Of a stretch of 64,000 nucleotides of DNA, positions 52,925 to 60,690 are shown piece after piece. This DNA is from Oscillospiraceae bacterium (lineage in GTDB: Bacteria; Bacillota; Clostridia; Oscillospirales; Oscillospiraceae), in assembly GCA_017550645.1 (NCBI GenBank), contig JAFZOI010000024.1:180273-244272 (forward strand). The letters run 5' to 3'. Position numbers and translations under genes: made by a program. The notes beneath the pieces were generated by a model that was not told the DNA's origin, made no database searches, and worked only from the letters and a program-made list of their open reading frames with translations. Within the stretch, counting starts at the first letter, position 1, and each line of letters begins with the position of its first letter.

Positions 52925-52952
52925 AGTATAACATGGATTCTCGTTTTGTAAA
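52925..52952 (-). promoter_or_regulatory. Promoter of tRNA-Ala
   Basis: TTTACA (52947-52952) and TATACT (52925-52930), spacer 16 nt, minus strand. Confidence 0.65.
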
Positions 52953-53065
52953 GCTTTTTTTCGAATTTGACATGAAAAGTCTTCCTTGAGCGCGCGCGGC
53001 GCATAAAACCCGCTCATCGCGCAATAATAGCAGCGTCGTAATCAGCGAAAGGAATGAAGCTCGAT

Positions 53066-53314
53066 ATGAGAAAAACGATCGCGTCGGTGCTCGCGGCGCT
53101 TTTCGCGGCGGCAATGCTCACGGGCTGCACGGCCAAGCCCGAGCCCTCGCCCACGCCCACGGCTACGCCGACGGCAAAGGTCACGTCGTCCCCGGTCTTG
53201 ACGCCGAACGTCACGACCTCGCCGACGATGGAACCGACCCCGACCATGCCCGGCGGCACCGCGGTGCCCACCGACGTCCCGACGCCCGCGGGGACCGACA
53301 CTCTCCCCGGCTGA
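53066..53314 (+). CDS. Small Pro/Thr-rich lipoprotein
   Basis: An 82-residue protein: signal peptide MRKTIASVLAALFAAAMLTGC with a lipobox Cys, then a low-complexity tail rich in Pro, Thr, Ser and Val (PEPSPTPTATPTAKVTSSP...). No globular domain is visible. An alternative ATG at 53054 adds four residues; neither has an ideally spaced ribosome binding site. May be an unfolded surface anchor. Confidence 0.6.
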   Translation: MRKTIASVLAALFAAAMLTGCTAKPEPSPTPTATPTAKVTSSPVLTPNVTTSPTMEPTPTMPGGTAVPTDVPTPAGTDTLPG

Positions 53315-53322
53315 CGGCGAAA

Positions 53323-53356
53323 AAAATCTCCGAAACGAGCTCGTTTCGGAGATTTT
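53323..53356. terminator. Bidirectional terminator between the small lipoprotein and ribU
   Basis: Perfect palindrome AAAATCTCCGAAACGAGC / GCTCGTTTCGGAGATTTT lies between convergent genes. Confidence 0.92.
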
Positions 53357-53374
53357 GCTTTGTCTCGGATGCGG

Positions 53375-54052
53375 TCAGATGACCTTCGCAAGAGCGAGCG
53401 CGAACAGCACGCAGCTCACGAGCAGGACGACGCCGAGGATATAGATGCCGATGCTGAGCTTGCCCTTCTTCGCGGCCGCGGCGCCGTCGGACGGCAGGAG
53501 GTTGGACTTTCTGAGCGCCATGGAGATGGGCTTGTAGATAAGGAGCGTCAGCGCCATGTTGAGGCCGCCCTTGATGGCGTTGAACGGCAGGAAGACCGGC
53601 ACGAGCATCTTCGCGACGACGGCGCGCGGCGCGCCCTGCCAGATGGGCGTCACGATGTAGTTCCAGAGGAGCATCACTGCGACCTGCACGACGACGCCGA
53701 TGAGCAGCGCCACGACCGCGCCGTACTTATTGTGCATGCGCTTATAGACGAACGAGGCCGTGCACGCGAAGGCGCAGGTCGACAGGACGTTCATCAGCAG
53801 ACCGATGGGGCCCGTCGTGCTGACGGTCAGCATCTCGATGAGCGACACGACGACGCTGATGCAGAACGCCGGCAGAGGCCCGAGCATGAAGCCCGCCATG
53901 ACGATGATCGTGTCCTTGAGGTCGAGCTTGAGCGGCGGCTGCTCGACGATGGGCGGCATGACGAAGTGGCATATGACCACGACGACGAACGCTATCGCGG
54001 CCATCATGGCCATGACCGTCAGCTGTCTTGTTCCGAATTTCTTTTTCTGCAT
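53375..54052 (-). CDS. ribU: Riboflavin ECF transporter S component (RibU)
   Basis: A 225-residue, six-segment membrane protein that binds riboflavin and works with the shared ECF energising module. The opening QLTVMAMMAAIAFVVVVICHFVMPPI and LKLDLKDTIIVMAGFMLGPLPAFCISVVVSLIEMLTVSTTGPIGLLMNVLSTCAFACTASFVYKRMHNKYGAVVALLIGV match RibU. Start ATG 54052 (MQKKKFGTRQ). The longer in-frame extension reads through the riboswitch and is not real. Expression is controlled by the FMN riboswitch upstream. Confidence 0.93.
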   Translation of the reverse strand: MQKKKFGTRQLTVMAMMAAIAFVVVVICHFVMPPIVEQPPLKLDLKDTIIVMAGFMLGPLPAFCISVVVSLIEMLTVSTTGPIGLLMNVLSTCAFACTASFVYKRMHNKYGAVVALLIGVVVQVAVMLLWNYIVTPIWQGAPRAVVAKMLVPVFLPFNAIKGGLNMALTLLIYKPISMALRKSNLLPSDGAAAAKKGKLSIGIYILGVVLLVSCVLFALALAKVI

Positions 54053-54138
54053 TTGCTTCTTCCCTTCCCCGGGCACGAAAAAACGCCCGGACCATAATAT
54101 GATCTCGGGCGGAGGCGCCGCGCAATGATACACGCGGC

Positions 54139-54256
54139 CCGTCTTCTTCCATCCAGACTTTAACTGTCGGTACCGGAGTCGCACCGGTTCGGTCGCGCAG
54201 AGCGCGAGTCGCGGACTATACCGCCGGTGGGGATTTTCACCCCGCCCTGAAGACAC
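54139..54256 (-). promoter_or_regulatory. FMN riboswitch (RFN element)
   Basis: Read on the minus strand, the stretch has the RFN blocks in order: CTTCAGGGCGGGGTGAAAATCC, CCACCGGCGGTATAG, CCGCGACTCGCG, CGAACCGGTGCGACTCCGGTACCGACAGTTAAAGTCTGGATGGAAGAAG, with the sequence conservation typical of FMN aptamers. It lies between a promoter and ribU. A CCGGGC / GCCCGG stem at about 54070-54092, next to the ribosome binding site, is a candidate expression platform. FMN binding would lower riboflavin uptake. Confidence 0.97.
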
Positions 54257-54260
54257 TATA

Positions 54261-54289
54261 AAAATAGCATAAGGGCATGACTTTGTCAA
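54261..54289 (-). promoter_or_regulatory. Promoter of ribU
   Basis: TTGACA (54284-54289) and TATTTT (54261-54266), spacer 17 nt, just upstream of the riboswitch. The region 54290-54420 upstream shows nothing else of note. Confidence 0.75.
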
Positions 54290-54442
54290 GCTTTCGAGCT
54301 CCATGCGTTTTTTTCGACTTTTTCCGTTTTTTTCTGTTGCATACCCCGCGGCGTTTTGATACTATAAAATAGCAACGCGCCGGGGGCGGCAGTTCGTCCG
54401 CCGCCGGCATCAAGTTGACATAATGTGTTGGGGGCCCATGTT

Positions 54443-55372
54443 TTGACCCGTAAGAACGTTCTCGCGCGGCTCGTTCCGGCCGTGTTTCTCATAATCATAT
54501 TCCTGCTGAGCGGCTGGTTTTTCTCCAGCCGAGTGCAGGCCGCTCCCGAGGACGTCGTCACGCCGGAGCCCCCGCCGACCGCGGCGCCCGAGCCTCTCAT
54601 GACCCCGACGCCCACGCCTCCCCCGACGCCTACTCCGACTCCCACGCCGACCCCGGAGCCGACCCCGGAACCGACTCCGACGCCCACGCCGGAACCCGAA
54701 TATGACTATGTGACCGGGCTCGGAGAGCCTCTGCTCGACTATGCCTGCGGTCAGCCCGTCCCCGAGAGCGAGGCCGTCGAGGACGAATTCTTCTCCGATA
54801 CCGTCTTCATCGGCAATTCGCGCACGCAGGGCTTCCAGATATACAGCGGCCTGAAAACGGCGAAGATACTCGCCGGGCGCTCCATAAGCGTCTCAAATAT
54901 TTACTCGGAAAAGGTCATCTCCAACGGGAACGACGAATACGTCACGATCATGGACGCGCTCAGGTGGAGGCAGTACGACAAGGTTTACATAATGCTCGGC
55001 ATCAACGAGATCGGCATCCCCTACGACAACTATTACGACGCTTACGGTCAGGTCGTCGACTCGGTCCGCATGCGCCAGCCCAACGCGGAGATATACGTTC
55101 AGGCGATAATGCCCGTCACGAAGGCTAAAAACGACGACGAGAGCGTCTTCGCCAACTACCGCATCCGCGCCTTCAACGAGAAGCTGATGCAGATATGCGA
55201 GGAAAAGGGCTGCCACTATATCAACACATATGAGGCCGTCGCGGACGCTAACGGCAACCTGCCGGACGACGCCGCTTCCGACGGCGTGCATTTCGGCAAG
55301 TACTACGTCGGGCTGTGGCTCGACTACCTCAAGACGCACACGGTCGTTCCACGTCCCGCCGAGACCGAATAA
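54443..55372 (+). CDS. Secreted SGNH/GDSL-like hydrolase with PT-rich linker
   Basis: A roughly 309-residue protein with a signal or anchor segment (LARLVPAVFLIIIFLLSGWFF), a Pro/Thr/Glu linker of about 50 residues, then an SGNH-like domain: DTVFIGNSRTQGF (block I, Ser), YDKVYIMLGINEIG (block III, Asn) and SDGVHFGKYYVGLWLDYL (block V, Asp and His). Probably an extracellular esterase acting on cell-wall or glycan esters. Start uncertain: TTG 54443 has GGGGGC upstream, GTG 54425 is the alternative. Confidence 0.78.
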   Translation: MTRKNVLARLVPAVFLIIIFLLSGWFFSSRVQAAPEDVVTPEPPPTAAPEPLMTPTPTPPPTPTPTPTPTPEPTPEPTPTPTPEPEYDYVTGLGEPLLDYACGQPVPESEAVEDEFFSDTVFIGNSRTQGFQIYSGLKTAKILAGRSISVSNIYSEKVISNGNDEYVTIMDALRWRQYDKVYIMLGINEIGIPYDNYYDAYGQVVDSVRMRQPNAEIYVQAIMPVTKAKNDDESVFANYRIRAFNEKLMQICEEKGCHYINTYEAVADANGNLPDDAASDGVHFGKYYVGLWLDYLKTHTVVPRPAETE

Positions 55373-55390
55373 ATCAAGGAGGCGACTCAC

Positions 55391-55858
55391 ATGAAAAGAA
55401 CGTTTGCTCTCATAGCGGCCCTCGTGCTGCTCGTATCGCTCTTCTCCGCCTGCGGAAAAAGTGAACCGAAGGACATCGACCTCGACTCCCTCGACGCGGC
55501 GCTTGCGGAAAAATCGCCGTTTCTCGAGGCGCTCGAGCCCGTCGATGCGGATATCGGCTGCATGATACTGACCGTCGACGAGGCTGACTGCGAGAAAGCC
55601 GTCATGCGCTTTTCCAGCGGCGCGACGGCCGAGGAATACGCGCTCATCAAGGCCAAGGACCCCGCCGCGCTCGGCAGGATAGAAAAGGCACTCAAGGAGC
55701 ACATCGCCTTCCAGAAGACGAGCTTCGCGGGCTACGTCCCCTCCGAGGTGCCGAAGATCGAGGCTGCCATACTTTCGACCAAGGGCAATTACATCATCTA
55801 CTGCGTCGCGGATGACGCGAAGGCCGCGCAGGACATCATCGACCTCTATCTCAGATAA
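55391..55858 (+). CDS. DUF4358 lipoprotein
   Basis: A 155-residue lipoprotein with lipobox SACGK (Cys at residue 21) and a domain that matches DUF4358: LTVDEADCEKAVMRFSSGATAEEYALIKAKDPAALGRIEKALKEHIAFQKTSFAGYVPSEVPKIEAAILSTKGNYIIYCVADDAKAAQDII. Family function unknown; members often sit with SGNH or MBOAT genes, so a role with the preceding hydrolase is possible. It lies 18 nt after it. Confidence 0.8.
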   Translation: MKRTFALIAALVLLVSLFSACGKSEPKDIDLDSLDAALAEKSPFLEALEPVDADIGCMILTVDEADCEKAVMRFSSGATAEEYALIKAKDPAALGRIEKALKEHIAFQKTSFAGYVPSEVPKIEAAILSTKGNYIIYCVADDAKAAQDIIDLYLR

Positions 55859-55871
55859 TCGGGAAAAAACG

Positions 55872-55901
55872 AGAGCCGGAACGATGCGTTCCGGCTCTTT
55901 T
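55872..55901. terminator. Bidirectional terminator between DUF4358 and thioesterase genes
   Basis: Eleven-bp stem AGAGCCGGAAC / GTTCCGGCTCT with a 5-nt loop, followed by TTTT and preceded by AAAAAACG. Confidence 0.9.
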
Positions 55902-55911
55902 GTTATGCTTT

Positions 55912-56364
55912 TTATTCGTGGAGACGGGCGCTGCGCGCCTCGTGACGCTTGCGTCCGGCCTCCCACTCGGCCTTTTCCTCGTCGGTCTGAGGCTCGAACG
56001 GCGGGACGGGGCAGGCTTTGCCGTCCTTATTGAGTGCCACCTCGACGAGATGGGCGACGTTGATGAGCGTCCGCTCCCCGTCGAGCGTCTCGCAGTAGGT
56101 CTTGACGGTGACCTCCATGGAGGTCCTGCCGACGTAGGTTATGGCGGCGTTGAGGACTATCGTCTCGTTGAGGTACGCCCCGGCGAGAAAGTCCAGATTG
56201 TCGATGCAGGCGGTCGTGATGTTCTTGCCGGAATAGCGCCTCGCGGTAACGCCGGCGATATCGTCTATCCACATCAGCAGCTGCCCGCCGAAGAGGCGGC
56301 CGCCGCCGTTGATGTGCTCGTTGCGCACTATATAGCTCTGCTCGCAGCTGCATGAAGCGTTCAT
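55912..56364 (-). CDS. Acyl-CoA thioesterase, YciA-like hotdog protein
   Basis: A 150-residue hotdog-fold thioesterase. VRNEHINGGGRLFGGQLLMWIDDIAGVTARRYSGKNITTACIDNLDFLAGAYLNETIVLNAAITYVGRTSMEVTVKTY matches the YciA/BFIT group, with the catalytic Asp in WIDDIAG. The C-terminal tail is charged and rich in Glu and Arg. Hydrolyses acyl-CoA in the cytosol. Last gene of the ilvBN-hydrolase-degV run, 18 nt after degV. Confidence 0.85.
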   Translation of the reverse strand: MNASCSCEQSYIVRNEHINGGGRLFGGQLLMWIDDIAGVTARRYSGKNITTACIDNLDFLAGAYLNETIVLNAAITYVGRTSMEVTVKTYCETLDGERTLINVAHLVEVALNKDGKACPVPPFEPQTDEEKAEWEAGRKRHEARSARLHE

Positions 56365-56382
56365 AGTCGTTCCTCCCGGGTC

Positions 56383-57225
56383 TTACTTGGTATAAAACAG
56401 CACGCCAATCGTGCGCGGGCCGCAGTGATTGGAGACGGTGCAGCCGGCGCGCGTGACGAGTATCTCCTCAAACGGCGCGATGGACGCGACGAGCTTCTTC
56501 GAATCCTCGATTATCTCGTCCTCGATGCCGGAGTGGGTTATGAAGATGCGGCGCAGATCGAGGTCGTCCCTGCCTCTGAGCTTATCCTCCATGTACTTGC
56601 GGATGCAGACCTCGGATTTGCCGCGGTACTTCTTGCCGACGACCATGCCGCCGTCCTTGACCTGGATGCAGGGCTTGAGGCCGAGTATGTTCGCCCCGAG
56701 CGCGGCGACGCCGGAGCAGCGCCCGCCGAGGTGCAGATACTTGAGCGTGTCAAGGATGAAGCTGACGTCGAGCTTCGGCGCCATCTCGTTGAGCTTGGCG
56801 GCGATGTCCTTCGCCTCCATGCCCTGCGCGGCCATGATCGCGCCGTCGATGGCGAGGTGGCCCGTGCCGGTCGAGAGGTTGAGAGAATTTACCGCGAAGA
56901 CGTTGTCCAGCTCCTCGCAGGCCAGCGTCGCATTCTGGAAACAGGTCGAAAAGCCGCTGCTGATATTGATATGGACGAGGCCGTCGTAGCCCTTCTTCTG
57001 CTCCGTGAAAAACTCGATGTATTCCTCGACGTTGATGGCGGCCGTGGTCGTCATGGCTCCGCCCGCTTCGACGTGCGCGTAGATGTCGTCGGGGGTGATG
57101 TCCACGCCGTCGGCGCGGGTCACGCCGTCCATTATGACGTGAAGGGGCAGGACCCCAATGTCATACTTTTCTACGAGCTCCGGAGAGAGATCGGCCGTGC
57201 TGTCGCAAGTTATCCTTACCTTCAT
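56383..57225 (-). CDS. DegV family fatty-acid-binding protein
   Basis: A 280-residue DegV protein. The lipid-binding core includes VRITCDSTADLSPELVEKYDIGVLPLHVIMDG, TTTAAINVEEYIEFF, LVHINISSGFSTCFQNA, TGTGHLAIDGA, FILDTLKYLHLGGRCSGVAALGANILGLKPCIQVKDG and the C-terminal THSG..CTVSNHCGPRTIGVLFYTK. Members bind a fatty acid and can act as FakB, delivering it to the FakA kinase for phospholipid synthesis. No fakA is nearby. Confidence 0.93.
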   Translation of the reverse strand: MKVRITCDSTADLSPELVEKYDIGVLPLHVIMDGVTRADGVDITPDDIYAHVEAGGAMTTTAAINVEEYIEFFTEQKKGYDGLVHINISSGFSTCFQNATLACEELDNVFAVNSLNLSTGTGHLAIDGAIMAAQGMEAKDIAAKLNEMAPKLDVSFILDTLKYLHLGGRCSGVAALGANILGLKPCIQVKDGGMVVGKKYRGKSEVCIRKYMEDKLRGRDDLDLRRIFITHSGIEDEIIEDSKKLVASIAPFEEILVTRAGCTVSNHCGPRTIGVLFYTK

Positions 57226-57238
57226 TTTTTTACCTGCC

Positions 57239-58264
57239 TTATTCAGTGATCTTATTTAATATCGCGGACACAGCCGCGTCGTATTCTCCGCTGTCGAGCG
57301 CCGAGGCGTAGACGCTCGGATATCTGCCGTCCGGGAGCCAGACGAGCTCCTTCTCGCCGCCCCACGCCTCGTATACGAGTTTCGTCAGCTCACCGCCGAC
57401 GACCTTTTCGTCGGCCGCGACAAACACCGCCGGGACGTCCGTCAAGACGGCGCGCGCCCTTATATCGACCTCTGTCGTGACGATGCCGAAAGCGCGGCGG
57501 ACGAGCGTGTCGAGCATCTCGCCGACGAACAGATTGCCGAGGTTGAATTCGTGCCTGAGGCAATGCAGCTCATACGTTTTCAGGTCGGAATAGACCGTCT
57601 CGACGACGAGCATGTCTATCCCTCCGCCGCCGAGGTCCTTATTCTCCGCGAGCAGCAGCGCCGCGTCGCCGCCTATGCTGCGCCCGCAGACTATGAGCGT
57701 CTTGTCCGGGTCGTCGAGCTTTTCCGCGCAGATGAGATCATACAGATCTAGGCTCTCCCAGACGCCGAAGGTCGTCGCCTCCATCTCCTCGCCGCGGTGC
57801 CCGCGGAGCTCGGGGATGACGACGTTGAAGCCCCTGTCCCACCAGTAGGGGGCGAATATCTCCGACTCCTCCGTGCTCTCGTCGTATCCGTGGAGGATGA
57901 CGACGGTTGTGTCGGAGCCCTGATCGTAGACGTCGTAGGCGATCTCAAGCAGCGGAGCGCCCTCGACGGCCGTCGAGGCGGTCACGGCGCTGAACGCGCG
58001 CTTCTCGCCGCCCGCTCCGGCCTTCCATTCGGCCGCCTCGGAGAGAAGCTCGGCGCGCCGCACGGCCTCCTCCTCGGTCATCTGCCAGTCGGCGTCGTCG
58101 TCTCTGATCTTCTGCAGGTCGTAGCGCAGACAGGCCGCGTCGAAGACGTGCATCGCGCCGTTATGCTGGCCCCAGAAGAGCAGTATCGCGCCGACGATGA
58201 CGACGGCGACGGCGAATATGACGAAAAAGCGTTTCTCTTTTTTGGTCTCGCCTCTGTCAAGCAT
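57239..58264 (-). CDS. Membrane-anchored alpha/beta hydrolase-like protein
   Basis: A 341-residue protein with one N-terminal membrane segment (VIFAVAVVIVGAILLFWG). The alpha/beta-hydrolase domain includes VVILHGYDESTEESEIFAPYWWDRGFNVVIPELRGHRGEE and the nucleophile elbow VCGRSIGGDAALLLAE. The acid may be in FVAADEKVVGGE, but where the catalytic His is expected the sequence reads WLPDGRYPSVYAS, so the triad looks incomplete. It overlaps the ilvN stop by 8 nt, with GCGGAGG upstream. Confidence 0.75.
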   Translation of the reverse strand: MLDRGETKKEKRFFVIFAVAVVIVGAILLFWGQHNGAMHVFDAACLRYDLQKIRDDDADWQMTEEEAVRRAELLSEAAEWKAGAGGEKRAFSAVTASTAVEGAPLLEIAYDVYDQGSDTTVVILHGYDESTEESEIFAPYWWDRGFNVVIPELRGHRGEEMEATTFGVWESLDLYDLICAEKLDDPDKTLIVCGRSIGGDAALLLAENKDLGGGGIDMLVVETVYSDLKTYELHCLRHEFNLGNLFVGEMLDTLVRRAFGIVTTEVDIRARAVLTDVPAVFVAADEKVVGGELTKLVYEAWGGEKELVWLPDGRYPSVYASALDSGEYDAAVSAILNKITE

Positions 58265-58817
58265 CTTTATCCTCCGCGGAGACGACGGATTTGGCGTAGT
58301 CGAACTCCGAGCGGTCCTTCGTCGCGTCGTATATGGTCGCGCTGCCGCGTTCGAGAGCGATCATGCCCGTCCTCGCCATCTCGAGGATGCCGAAATCCTT
58401 CAGCAGGGCGAGCATCGCGCCGTTTTTCGCCTCGTCGCCCGTGATGGCTATCATCAGGGACGTCCGGCATATATCCACGATGGAGGCGCGGAAGACGTTA
58501 ACGATGGAGATTATCTCATCGCGGCTGTCCTTGTCCTCGGCGCGGACCTTGACGAGCATGAACTCCCTGTGGATGGAGAGCGATTCGTCGAGCTCGCATA
58601 CGCTGATGACGGGCAGGAGCTTGCCGAGCTGAGCCTGCACCTGCCTTATCCTCTGATCGGAGCCCTCGACCATGACGGTTATGCGCGAGACCGAGGGGTC
58701 CTGCGTCTCGCCGACGGCGAGAGAGTCGATGTTCCAGTTCTTGCGGGAAAACAGCCGCGTCACCTGACTGAGCACGCCGGCGCTGTTTTCGACGAGTATG
58801 GAGAGCGTCCTTTTCAT
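58257..58817 (-). CDS. ilvN: Acetolactate synthase small subunit
   Basis: Regulatory subunit that gives valine feedback to IlvB. The 186-residue product has the ACT domain at its start (LSILVENSAGVLSQVTRLFSRKNWNIDSLAVGETQDPSVSRITVMV) and a second domain with ELMLVKV-type REFMLVKVRAED. Twenty-nine nt downstream of ilvB. Confidence 0.95.
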   Translation of the reverse strand: MKRTLSILVENSAGVLSQVTRLFSRKNWNIDSLAVGETQDPSVSRITVMVEGSDQRIRQVQAQLGKLLPVISVCELDESLSIHREFMLVKVRAEDKDSRDEIISIVNVFRASIVDICRTSLMIAITGDEAKNGAMLALLKDFGILEMARTGMIALERGSATIYDATKDRSEFDYAKSVVSAEDKDA

Positions 58818-58846
58818 ATTATACCTCCGTTAAGGCTGGGGGAGCC

Positions 58847-60463
58847 TTATCCCGCTGTTATCTCTTCGTCCTCGCCGACGCGGCAATCTATTATACCGCC
58901 CTTGCCGGCGAGCTCCTTTACGGCCTCATATAGCTCCTCCGCGTCCGTCACGCGCCTGCCCTCGAGCCCGTAGGCCGAGGCGAGAAGCATGAGATCGGGG
59001 CCGCGGTCGAGCTTCGTCTGCCAGAAATGCGAATGCATGAACTGCCTCTGGTTCTGCCGGACCATGCCGAGCGAGCCGTTATTGAATACGACGGTCACGA
59101 CTGGCAGGCCGTATTTTACCTCTGTCGAGAGCTCGGTCAGGTTCATGCGGAAGCTCCCGTCGCCCGTGATGTGCACGACCGTGCGGGAGGGGTCGCCCGT
59201 GCGCGCCCCTATCGCCGCGCCGAGGCCGAAGCCCATCGCCCCGAAACCGCCGCTCGTTATGAGCTCGCCCGGGCGCTCGAAGCCGAAATACCGGCACGTC
59301 CAGAGCTGGTGCTGGCCGACGTCGGTGACGACGACGGCGTCGCTGCCGACGGCGCGCCTTACGGCCCGGACGTACTCCGCCGGAGCGCCGGGAACACGCT
59401 CCTTCGTCTGCGCGAGGCTATCCCGCCACGCGGCGTGGGAGAGCTTTTTTACCTTCCCCGCGAGAGACGAGAGCACGCTGCCCGCATCGCCGACGATGTG
59501 CAGGTCGGTCAGGACGTTCTTGTCTATCTCGGAGCGGTCTATATCGATATGGACGAGCTTCGCCTTGGGAGCGAACGTCTCGACCGGGCCGGTCACGCGG
59601 TCAGAAAACCGCACGCCGACTGCGAGAAGGAGATCGCATTCATCTACGGCGCGCCTCGCGCGCGCGTCGCCGTATACCCCGGCCATGCCGAGGCAGAGCT
59701 CATGGGCGGAGCTTATCGCGCCGAGGCCCATCATGGTCGTGCAGACGGGCGTGTCCGTCTTCTCCGCGAGAGCGAGCAGAGCCTCCGACGCTCCGGAGCG
59801 TATGACGCCGCCTCCCGCCATGATGAGCGGCCTCTCGGCCTCCGCCAGCGCCTTCGCTACCGCGGCGACGCCCTCCTCGTCCGTCCTGACGGGGGCGAGC
59901 AGCCTCGCGGCGCGGCGCGCCGTCACGGCGTGGCCGGCCGAGGGCTCGTATTCCGCCGTCTCTACGACGGCGTTGCCCATGATGTCTATGAGCACGGGGC
60001 CCGGCCTTCCCGAGGATGCGAGCGCGAAGGCCTCGCGCATGGTGTCGGCTATCTCGCCCGCCGAGCGGACCAGATAGCAGCACTTGGTTATGGGCATGGC
60101 TATGCCCGTTATATCGACTTCCTGGAAGGCGTCGCGCCCGAGCTGCGACTCGGGGACGTTGCAGGTTATGAACACGACGGGAGAGGAATCCATGAACGCG
60201 GCGGCTATACCCGTCACGAGATTCGTCGCGCCGGGGCCGGAGGTCGCGATGCAGACGCCGGTGCGGCGCGTGGCGCGCGCGTACCCGTCGGCAGCGTGGG
60301 CCGCGCCCTGCTCGTGAGACGTGAGGATATGGCGGATGCTGCGCCTGTTTTTATAAAGCTCGTCGTATATCTTGAGCACGCTGACGCCGGGATACCCGAA
60401 GACGGTATCCACGCCCTGCTCGATAAGACACGCGACCGCAATGGCGGCTCCGCTTTTCTTCAC
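58847..60463 (-). CDS. ilvB: Acetolactate synthase large subunit
   Basis: Thiamine-diphosphate enzyme making 2-acetolactate for branched amino acids. The 538-residue product has HEQGAAHAADGYARATRRTGVCIATSGPGATNLVTGIA (catalytic Glu and FAD region), SSPVVFITCNVPESQLGRDAFQEVDITGI, and the ThDP motif GDGSFRMNLTELSTEVKYGLPVVTVVFNNGSLGMVRQNQ. Start GTG 60463 with GGAAGGAGG upstream. The predicted leader is too short for a T-box. Confidence 0.96.
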   Translation of the reverse strand: MKKSGAAIAVACLIEQGVDTVFGYPGVSVLKIYDELYKNRRSIRHILTSHEQGAAHAADGYARATRRTGVCIATSGPGATNLVTGIAAAFMDSSPVVFITCNVPESQLGRDAFQEVDITGIAMPITKCCYLVRSAGEIADTMREAFALASSGRPGPVLIDIMGNAVVETAEYEPSAGHAVTARRAARLLAPVRTDEEGVAAVAKALAEAERPLIMAGGGVIRSGASEALLALAEKTDTPVCTTMMGLGAISSAHELCLGMAGVYGDARARRAVDECDLLLAVGVRFSDRVTGPVETFAPKAKLVHIDIDRSEIDKNVLTDLHIVGDAGSVLSSLAGKVKKLSHAAWRDSLAQTKERVPGAPAEYVRAVRRAVGSDAVVVTDVGQHQLWTCRYFGFERPGELITSGGFGAMGFGLGAAIGARTGDPSRTVVHITGDGSFRMNLTELSTEVKYGLPVVTVVFNNGSLGMVRQNQRQFMHSHFWQTKLDRGPDLMLLASAYGLEGRRVTDAEELYEAVKELAGKGGIIDCRVGEDEEITAG

Positions 60464-60501
60464 GCTCTTTCCTCCTTCCGCCGATCGCCGTTATTCAAAT
60501 T

Positions 60502-60530
60502 AATATATCATATCTATACCGCATTGGCAA
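60502..60530 (-). promoter_or_regulatory. Promoter of ilvBN
   Basis: TTGCCA (60525-60530) and TATATT (60502-60507), spacer 17 nt, minus strand, about 38 nt upstream of the ilvB start. Confidence 0.75.
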
Positions 60531-60617
60531 CCGTCTGCGCCGCGTTATCACATCTTTTTATCAATATACTGCATTAAATAATTATAGTTCTATTGCTACG
60601 ATTGTATAGCTTGTATA

Positions 60618-60646
60618 TGGACATCAATCCGGCAATGTGCTATTCT
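60618..60646 (+). promoter_or_regulatory. Promoter of the rnf operon
   Basis: TGGACA (60618-60623) and TATTCT (60641-60646), spacer 17 nt. Lies about 45 nt upstream of the rnfC start; the intervening 60531-60617 is AT-rich with no clear feature. Confidence 0.75.
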
Positions 60647-60690
60647 AAAAAGTAAAGCACATACTTTTATCCCGATAGGAGGAGATAGAT

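Noticed and set aside
54053..54304. N-terminal extension of ribU
   Set aside because: The extension reads through the FMN riboswitch; the proper start is MQKKKFGTRQ at 54052.
60464..60530. T-box leader before ilvB
   Set aside because: The predicted transcript leader is only about 35 nt and has no T-box sequence.
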